Origin: Excoecaria cochinchinensis | Lineage: Eukaryota; Streptophyta; Magnoliopsida; Malpighiales; Euphorbiaceae | NCBI GenBank assembly: GCA_947683425.1 | Contig: CANTUQ010000106.1 | Span: 3,806,001 to 3,870,000 of the forward strand | Reading direction: 5' to 3' | Length of the DNA stretch: 64,000 nucleotides | In this document: positions 57,060-64,000 of the stretch, piece by piece | Position numbering within the stretch: the stretch's first letter is position 1 | How the letters are laid out: the number at the start of each line of letters is the position of its first letter | The notes under the pieces: model-generated | Seen by the model: only the letters and a program-made list of their open reading frames with translations | The model's database searches: none | Told to the model about the DNA's origin: nothing | Position numbers and translations under genes: made by a program

Positions 57060-59977
57060 TGTAACACCCTGATACCCTCGGGAAGGAATATTGGGGCGTC
57101 ACGCACACACAAATGCAAAAACGCATATTCAAACTTAAAAGCGGAAGCAATAATAATAAATAATTCAGAATATCTTTAGGGCCAAACATATATCTCATAA
57201 ATAATATACAAATTATACATATTACAAAATGTTATCTTTCATAGTACATATACATCTTCTGTGCATGTACAAAACAGTTAACATTTACATCTCGATGCTA
57301 TACTTCTCTATATACATAATGATGTTACTCAAAACACAAGAAAGCTCTATCTTATACAAAAAGATCTCTATACAAGCTCCTAGTGGCCATGACTTGCAAA
57401 TGCAAACTCTCTGGTACCATCCTGTAAACCTATACGGGAAAAACACATGTGCTAAGCGATAACGCTTAGTGGGGATAAACAGAAGCAATAGACTTCCAAC
57501 GAAGTCACAGATATATCAAAGGCATATCGATAGTCATGTCATATACAAATAATCATATACACATCCTTGTAATAAAATACCATTATGCTTCAACCCATTC
57601 ATGTGCAAAAAATCTAAATATGGCAAATGATATCGATAACATGTCATACTATATTCATATACATATACAAGTCTCTAATACCTCTCTCGTACACTACGAA
57701 ACATAAAGCAGCCTGAACTCTCAACAACGGTGGATACGGGGGCGGTAAATACTAATAAACAGTATCAAACTCTAGAGACCTAACTCAAAATTGAATACAC
57801 TAGGTATTTACCAGTAGACACAATTAAGGTCACAAAAGCAGCCGTACGGTAACCCTTTATAAGCATGCTTATCTATCAACTACTTTGACACTTCAGGCTC
57901 AACTCACTCACTCCAGACATAATACTTGACACTACCGGGAACACAAATCGAAACACTATCATGTTAATAATTATCCATACAAAACTCTAATTATAATATA
58001 AAGGAGGAACAAGCAAGCATAAACCATGCACTAGGGAGAAAACATGCAAAGCAAGGCAAGAAGAAAACATTTTCAGAAGCAGAGAAGGGCGGGGAAGGGG
58101 TTTACTATCGCAATCGCGACAAGAAGTGGCGCTCGCGACAGAAGCCAGGTGCACTGCAGGAAACGGGGGAAAATGCACGATTCGTGCTCTTGTGCACGAC
58201 TCGTGCACAGGAGCACGACTCGTGCTCATTGTGCACTTGTGCACGTCTCATGTACAGCAAGGCATCCCTCTCCGAGTCGTACTGGTTTTCATGACTCGGA
58301 GCACACTGTCCCTTCACAACGAGCACGAAGCGTCCGAGACGCTGAAAAAATTCGCTTCTGTCGCGATCGCGATAGAATCGTATTTCTCCCCTAAATTGCT
58401 TTTCAATGCTCTGTTTTCCAAACCAAATATACCCACCTCACTCACACTGCAGGAAACGGGGGAAAATGCACGATTCGTGCTCTTGTGCACGACTCGTGCA
58501 CAGGAGCACGACTCGTGCTCATTGTGCACTTGTGCACGTCTCATGCACAGCAAGGCATCCCTCTCCGAGTCGTACTGGTTTTCATGACTCGGAGCACACT
58601 GTCCCTTCACAACGAGCACGAAGCGTCCGAGACGCTGAAAAAATTCGCTTCTGTCGCGATCGCGATAGAATCGTATTTCTCCCCTAAATTGTTTTTCAAT
58701 GCTCTGTTTTCCAAACCAAACATACCCACCTCACTCACACATGCCAAAACTCTTACCTCAGTACTCAATTTCATTCCCAAAATATATTTAAGGTCGTATA
58801 AACATAATTAACACAATAATCATGCAATATCTCAAGATTAACACAATCATGTACAAACCCAGAAATTCATCTACATCACATGCTCATATACTTCAACAAC
58901 ACATACCTCCAATGCACTCAAAACATCAATCATCAACAAACACTCAATTTTTATTATTTGACTACAATCTTATCATGCTAATTCATTTAAACACTGCAAG
59001 CAATAAAAAATGAGCATATAAACAAGTATACAACTAATAGAGCTATTGAACTAGTCAAAGTTCACCATGCATCACTACTCATACATATCTCTATTCAAGC
59101 AAAAATTACTCAATCATAAACACATGCAAAATAATTGAAATCACACTCGATCCCAACCTCTAAGTAGCTTGATCACTTCTCTCTAATCGGTTCCAATCTT
59201 CTCATTGCCCTTGTCCAATCTCTTGTTCACAGCTTCAACAAAATCATTCAAAACAACCCATGAATCAATCTTTTTCTCACTTTAAATCATATACACAAAC
59301 CAAGTAGAAGAAGAAGACCAATACTAACAAAATCACACTACTTACCTTCTCAACAACCAAGTCAGCCCTCACAACACTCTCTTCAAATCAATCCAAGTGA
59401 TCCACTTAAGGAGCAACCAAAAGAGAAGAAAAGGAAAAGGGAATGGAGCATGGCAAAACCCAAGAGCAAAGAAAGAAAAAGAAGAACAAAGGGCCAAAAC
59501 CAGAAATTGAAAGGAGAGTAAGAAAGAGAGTGACTGGTCAAACCCAAAGAAAGCCAACAAATCCTCATAAAAGCCAACCTCTCACATTAATGCCCACCAA
59601 AACACAATAAATGCCAAACCACTTCCTTTAATACATCTCAATCTATTTCATTCTCTCCTCAATCTATTTCATTCTCTCCACTAACTCATGCAAAAGCCAG
59701 GTGTCACCATTCTAAGCCGCCGCATGTCAATAACCCATCAAATAAACCCAAAAATATCCAACTCAAATAAGCTTGACGGGAAGCATTCTGTCGCGATCAC
59801 GACAGAACCCACACTAAGCTACTTACTTTATCTTCTCAAAACAATCTTCTTCTAACAAAACTTTAGCCTTAATTCAATATGGGAACTTGTTCGAATTCCT
59901 TCTCTCATACACACAAACTCCTAATTTACCAAAGAAAAACTCTGCAATTCTACTAGGGTCCAAATTGGGTTGTTACA
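57060..59977 (-). repeat. 3' LTR of the gag-only element (2,918 bp)
   Basis: Ends are TGTAACA/TGTTACA. It aligns to 60,724-63,372 over its whole length but carries an extra 293-bp tandem copy (58,152-58,737) and lacks the 47-bp duplication of its partner. Short ORFs shared by both LTRs are not convincing genes. Confidence 0.92.
58152..58737. repeat. Two tandem copies of a 293-bp unit in the LTR
   Basis: Unit from CACTGCAGGAAACGGGGG to CACCTCACTCA at 58,152-58,444 and 58,445-58,737, nearly identical. The partner LTR has one copy (about 61,852-62,133). The unit holds clustered GTGCACGA/TCGTGC palindromes and a TGTCGCGATCGCGA motif. Confidence 0.9.
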
Positions 59978-60074
59978 AATCTCTCCCCCTTAAGAAATTT
60001 CGTCCTCGAAATTTCTACGCCAACAACTTACACCTCAAACTATCAAAACCGAACTTAGAAGAAAACTTAACAAG

Positions 60075-60476
60075 TCAAAACTTACCTGAAGAACCTGCGG
60101 GCTCATTCATATCCTTTCTGATCGCTGCAAGTGCTCTGGCCGAACCTTTGAAAGCATATATCTTCACAACCAATACCGATGACACTCGAGTAGCTCCAAA
60201 CATTTCTTCTACATCTTTTCTAGCTTGCAGAGCTAGATTCTCTCTTATCTTGGGACACTTGGCAAGCATGTGTTCCATACTGCCGCACTTAAAACAGGCT
60301 CCGGTGAGTTTCATACACTCACCCCAATGGTGCCTCTGGCAATCCTGACATTTCGGTATCTCTCGAATTCTCTTGCCTGCTGACAATTCTCTAGCTGGTA
60401 CATTTCTCTTCCTAATAAGATCTTGAGAAGCCTGAGAAGCGGTCAATCTGTCCAAAATCCAAATTAACCCTTGCAC
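60075..60476 (-). pseudogene. Gag fragment with CCHC zinc knuckle
   Basis: An open frame of about 133 codons without a certain ATG start. It shows CQDCQRHHWGEC and then the canonical knuckle CFKCGSMEHMLAKC (C-x2-C-x4-H-x4-C), as in Ty3/Gypsy chromovirus gag C termini. The capsid N-terminal region is missing and no pol follows. It may still supply RNA-binding, but more likely is a remnant of an internal deletion. Confidence 0.75.
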
Positions 60477-60703
60477 AATTTTTGAATTCTCATTCCCTAT
60501 ACCAAAACCATCATTTCGCTGACGCTGCGAAAAAGGCTAATCGACTTTTACCGGGTTCCCACTATCAGTTGTCTCTCTTACGTTCTCACTCGGGTCGGGC
60601 CCATCTATACTATACAAAATGAACAACATCTGCATTAGGCCATGTAGACAGACTCTGACATTTAATCTATACTCTACATCTTATAGTCCTGAACCATCTA
60701 ACC

Positions 60704-60720
60704 TAAGCTCTGATACCACT
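60704..60720 (-). other. Primer-binding site of the gag-only element
   Basis: Minus strand: LTR end TGTTACA, then TTTAG, then TGGTATCAGAGCTTAG, matching initiator tRNA-Met. Confidence 0.8.
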
Positions 60721-60723
60721 AAA

Positions 60724-63372
60724 TGTAACACTCTGATACCCCCGGGAAGGAATATCGGGGCGCCACGCACACACAAACGCAAAAACGCATATTCAAACTC
60801 AAAAGCGGAAGCAATAATAATAAATAATTCAGAATATCTTTAGGGCCAAATATACATCTCATAAATAATATACAAACTATACATATTATAAAATGTTATC
60901 TTTCATAATACATATACATCTTCTGTACATGTACAAAATAGTTAACATTTACATCTCGATGCTATACTTCTCTATATACATAATGATGTTACTTAAAACA
61001 CAAGAAAACTCTATCTTATACAAAAAGATCTCTATACAAGCTCCTAGTGGCCATGACCTGTAGATGCAAACTCTCTAGTACCATCCTGTAAACCTACATC
61101 CATGCTAAGCGATAACGCTTAGTGAGGATAAACAGAAGCAATAGACTTTAAATGAAGTCATAGATATATCAAAGGCATATCGATAGTCATGTCATATACA
61201 AATAATCATATACACATCCTTGTAAGCAAATGCCATTATGCTTCAACCCATTCATGTGCAAAAAATCTAAATATGGCAAATGATATTGATAACATGCCAT
61301 ACTATATTCATATACATATACAAGTCTCTAATACCTCTCTCGTACACTACGAAACATAAAGTAGCCTGAACTCTCAACAACGGTGGATACGGGCGCGGTA
61401 AATACTAATAAACAGTATCAAACTCTAGAGACCTAACGGGCGCGGTAAATACTAATAAACAGTATCAAACTCTAGAGACCTAACTCAAAATTAAATACAC
61501 TAGGTATTCGCCAGTAGACACAATTAAGGTCACAGAAGCAGCCGCACGGTAACCCTTTATAAGCATGCTTATCTATCCACTACTTTGACATTTCAGGCTC
61601 AACTCACTCACTCCAGACATAATACTTGACACTACCGGGAACACAAATCGAAACACTACCATGTTAATAATTATCAATACAAAACTCTAATTATAATATA
61701 AAGGAGGAACAAGTAAGCATAAACCATGCACTAGGGAGAAAACATGCAAAGCAAGGCAAGAAGAAAACATTTTCAGAAGCAGAGAAGGATGGGGAAGGGG
61801 TTTACTATCGCAATCGAGACAAGAAGTCGTTCTCGCGACAGAAGCCAAGTGTACTGCAAGAAACGGGGGAAAATCCACGATTCGTGCTCTTGTGCACGAC
61901 TTGTGCTCATTGTGCACGATTCATGCACTTGTGCACGTCTCGTGCACAGCAAGGCATCCCTCTCCGAGTCGTGCTGGCTTTCATGACTCGAAGCATGCTG
62001 TCCCTTCACAACGCGCACGAAGCGTCCGAGATGCTGAAGAAATCCGCTTCTGTCGCGAACGCGATAGAATCGTATTTCTCCCCTAAATTGCTTTTCAATG
62101 CTCTGTTTTCCAAACCAAACATACCCACCTCACTCACACATGCCAAAACTCTTACCTCAGTACTCAATTTCATTCCCAAAATATATTTAAGGTCGTATAA
62201 ACATAATTAACACAATAATCATGCAATATCTCAAGATTAACACAATCATGTACAAACCCAGAAATTCATCTACATCACATGCTCATATACTTCAACAACA
62301 CATACCTCCAATGCACTCAAAACATCAATCATCAACAAACACTCAATTTTTATTATTTGACTACAATCTTATCATGCTAATTCATTTAAACACTGCAAGC
62401 AATAAAAAATGAGCATATAAACAAGTATACAACTAATAGAGCTATTGAACTAGTCAAAGTTCATCATGCATCACTACTCATACATATCTCTATTCAAGCA
62501 AAAATTACTCAATCATAAACACATGCAAAATAATTGAAATCACACTCGATCCCAACCTCTAAGTAGCTTGATCACTTCTCTCTAATCGGTTCCAATCTTC
62601 TCCTTGCCCTTGTCCAATCTCTTGTTCACAGCTTCAATAAAATCATTCAAAATAACCCATGAATCAATATTTTTCTCACTTTAAATCATATACACAAACC
62701 AAGTAGAAGAAGAAGACCAATACTAACAAAATCACACTACTTACCTTCTCAACAACCAAGTCAACCCTCACAACACTCTCTTCAAATCAATCCAAGTGAT
62801 CCACTTAAGGAGCAACCAAAAGAGAAGAAAAGGAAAAGGGAATGGAGCACTGCAAAACCCAAGAGAAAAGAAAGAAAAAGAAGAACAAAGGGCCAAAAAC
62901 AGAAATTGAAAGGAGAGTAAGAAAGAGAGTGGCCGGTCAAACCTAAAGAAAGCCAACAAATCCTCATAAAAGCCAACCTCTCACATTAATGCCCACCAAA
63001 ACACAATAAATGCCAAACCGCTTCCTTTAATATATCTCAATCCATTTCATTCTCTCTACTAACTCATGCAAAAGCCAGGTGTCACCATTCTAAGCCACCA
63101 TATGTCAATAACCCATCAAATAAATCCAAAAATAACCAACTCAAATAAATTTCACGGGAAGCGTTCTGTCACGCTTGCGACGCTGTCGCGATCGCGACAG
63201 AACCCACACTAAGCTACTTACTTCATCTTCTCAAAACAATCTTCTTCTAACAAAACTTTAGCCTTAATTCAATATGGGAACTCGTTCGAATTTCTTCTCT
63301 CATACACACAAACTCCTAATTTACCAAACAAAAACTCTGCAATTCTACTAGGATCCAAATCGGGTTGTTACA
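60724..63372 (-). repeat. 5' LTR of the gag-only element (2,649 bp)
   Basis: Aligned to 57,060-59,977. Unique features: a 47-bp tandem duplication at 61,389-61,482 and a perfect palindrome CTGTCGCGATCGCGACAG at 63,183-63,200. Confidence 0.92.
61389..61482. repeat. 47-bp tandem duplication in the 5' LTR of the gag-only element
   Basis: Unit ACGGGCGCGGTAAATACTAA...GAGACCTA occurs at 61,389-61,435 and 61,436-61,482. The partner LTR has one copy near 57,737. Confidence 0.9.
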
Positions 63373-63508
63373 TATACTTTCTTAGATTTCGTTGTTCTCA
63401 CGAGTGATCATCTTCAGGCGTTTCTTGATCTAGTCTCATTCAGATTTACTTTGTAGCCACTCCCCCGAGATTTTCAGATTTGTACCTTTGCTTTCATCCC
63501 TTGGCAAT

Positions 63509-64000
63509 ATGAGTGCTTCTGATAGTTTTACTAAGAGTGTAAGGGTAGAAGAAGGGCTCACTGCTCAAAGTCCTTCCGATTCTCCCAGTGCTAGCCAGCG
63601 AAGACACGAAGGGAGAAAGGAACCACGAAAACTCCCTAGGATAGGCAGCATAAGTTCCATCCTGGCATCAAGCGATATGAATGCACTGAGGAAAAGACTT
63701 GGTGTTCCTTACGAGTACCAGATGCGTGCTGCCAGTGCCTCCCTAAGGGCTAATGCTAAATTCCCCATCAGAAAGGCCATAATCGTCTATGAAGCAGACT
63801 TTGAAGTCGGAGTGAATCTCCCCTTGATTGCCTTCGAGCTTGAATTTCTTAACTTCTATGACATGACGATTAGTCAGTTGCATCCCAATGCCTGGAACAC
63901 CCTTTTGGCGCTGTAAATATGGTCTGCCGAGCACAATATAGACCTCACTGTCCGACTCTTCTGAGCTACTCACAACATAGGGCTCTGAGCTAATGGGGAA
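63509..64000 (+). pseudogene. 'Putative gypsy type transposon' domain protein, 5' part, with stops
   Basis: ATG at 63,509 (protein begins MSASDSFTKSVRVEEG) fits the leader. A Ser/Arg-rich region is followed by VNLPLIAFELEFLNFYDMTI and SQLHPNAWNTLL, which resembles the Pfam 'putative gypsy type transposon' (Transposase_28) domain found in plant LTR elements. A TAA at 63,914-63,916 interrupts; the frame continues with plausible sequence (WSAEHNIDLTVRLF) and meets further TGA stops before the window ends. The same start is seen in decayed form at 38,382. Confidence 0.65.

Larger units (their letters stand above)
59978..60723 (-). other. Interior of the gag-only element
   Basis: 746 bp on the minus strand: primer-binding site just after the LTR, a leader, the gag fragment, then the purine tract AAGGGGGAGAGATT at about 59,978-59,991. 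Confidence 0.85.
57060..63372 (-). mobile_element. Gag-only long-LTR retrotransposon (TR-GAG-like), nested insertion
   Basis: A 6,313-bp insertion flanked by the 5-bp duplication TATAC (57,055-57,059 and 63,373-63,377). Two very long LTRs (57,060-59,977 and 60,724-63,372) enclose only 746 bp. On the minus strand the interior begins with TGGTATCAGAGC (tRNA-Met primer site, about 60,704-60,718) and ends with AAGGGGGAGAGATT purine tract before the 3' LTR, both typical of plant Ty3/Gypsy elements. The only protein visible is a gag fragment with a zinc knuckle; there is no protease, RT or integrase. This is the organisation described as TR-GAG (gag-only non-autonomous) elements. Confidence 0.9.
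56138..64000 (+). mobile_element. Element of the 'putative gypsy type transposon' family, interrupted and cut by window end
   Basis: 56,138-57,059 matches the LTR and leader of the small element at 37,253 (TGATGACAAAGG start, GGCTATCA end at 56,681, then CATTCATGTCRTTTARGCGG and a CTGCCTATAAATGCC TATA-like site near 56,925). After the insertion at 57,060-63,372 the sequence resumes with leader and a coding start at 63,509. The 3' part lies beyond the window. Confidence 0.7.

Noticed and set aside
58044..58687. Repeated ORFs of 73-153 codons on both strands in the long LTR
   Set aside because: They are in different frames, follow the 293-bp DNA duplication, and contain peptide repeats derived from the GTGCACGA palindromes; LTR sequence is not expected to code.
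58152..58737. Possible CRISPR-like or satellite array
   Set aside because: Only two 293-bp units with identical content and no spacers, inside an LTR of a plant retrotransposon. It is a simple tandem duplication.
59369..59577. Hydrophobic small ORFs, also present at 62,768-62,976
   Set aside because: They are the same LTR sequence seen twice, in overlapping frames, from a purine-rich stretch read on the minus strand. Not convincing membrane proteins.

Overview
The window looks like a piece of a eudicot plant nuclear genome. It is AT-rich, has introns with GT-AG borders, carries five plant-family genes and is heavily loaded with retrotransposons and inverted-repeat DNA transposons. I see no bacterial, organellar or viral gene content.

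Host genes. Four lie in a compact gene island at 22.0-33.6 kb: an amino-acid permease (AAP family, + strand, 7 exons, 515 aa by my splicing); a senescence/dehydration-associated ERD7-like protein (- strand, 4 exons, 443 aa); a PLS-class pentatricopeptide-repeat protein (+ strand, single exon, divergent from the ERD7-like gene with only about 119 bp between start codons); and an SBT1-type subtilase (- strand, intronless, 771 aa). The fifth, an actin-depolymerizing factor of the ADF5/ADF9 type (- strand, 3 exons, 143 aa), lies alone at 53.1-54.65 kb. From memory, the Arabidopsis ADF9 and SLP2/SBT1.6 loci are adjacent, so the 19.5 kb between subtilase and ADF here is probably an ancestral intergenic spacer enlarged by transposons.

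Mobile DNA. 1-8094: a young Ty1/Copia element (5' LTR cut by the window edge) whose gag-pol carries two in-frame stops. 8095-9581: probable remnant LTR. 9582-10484: hAT-like non-autonomous element. 11964-13905: foldback/Mutator-like inverted-repeat element built from hairpin units. 15732-20471: a decayed RE1-like Copia on the minus strand with target-site duplication (TSD) TTTAA. 37253-39205: a small non-autonomous LTR element (TSD ATATA). 43390-51286: a second, older Copia of the same superfamily branch as the first (TSD ATTAG), itself nested in a MITE-like element. 56138 to the window end: an element encoding a 'putative gypsy type transposon' domain, interrupted at 57060-63372 by a gag-only, very-long-LTR element (TSD TATAC).

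Most unusual signal. Both related Copia elements carry, between primer-binding site and gag, a dense array of palindromic CACGTG (G-box/ABRE core) motifs (11 copies in about 390 bp and 13 in about 460 bp). The array is followed by an accessory reading frame preceded by splice-acceptor-like sequence. Both also have a stop codon at the same position between the integrase and reverse-transcriptase regions, and about 1.1 kb of conserved non-coding sequence after pol. Together these suggest a Copia lineage with an elaborate, possibly spliced and G-box-regulated leader. All coordinates of exons and LTRs were derived by hand reading.
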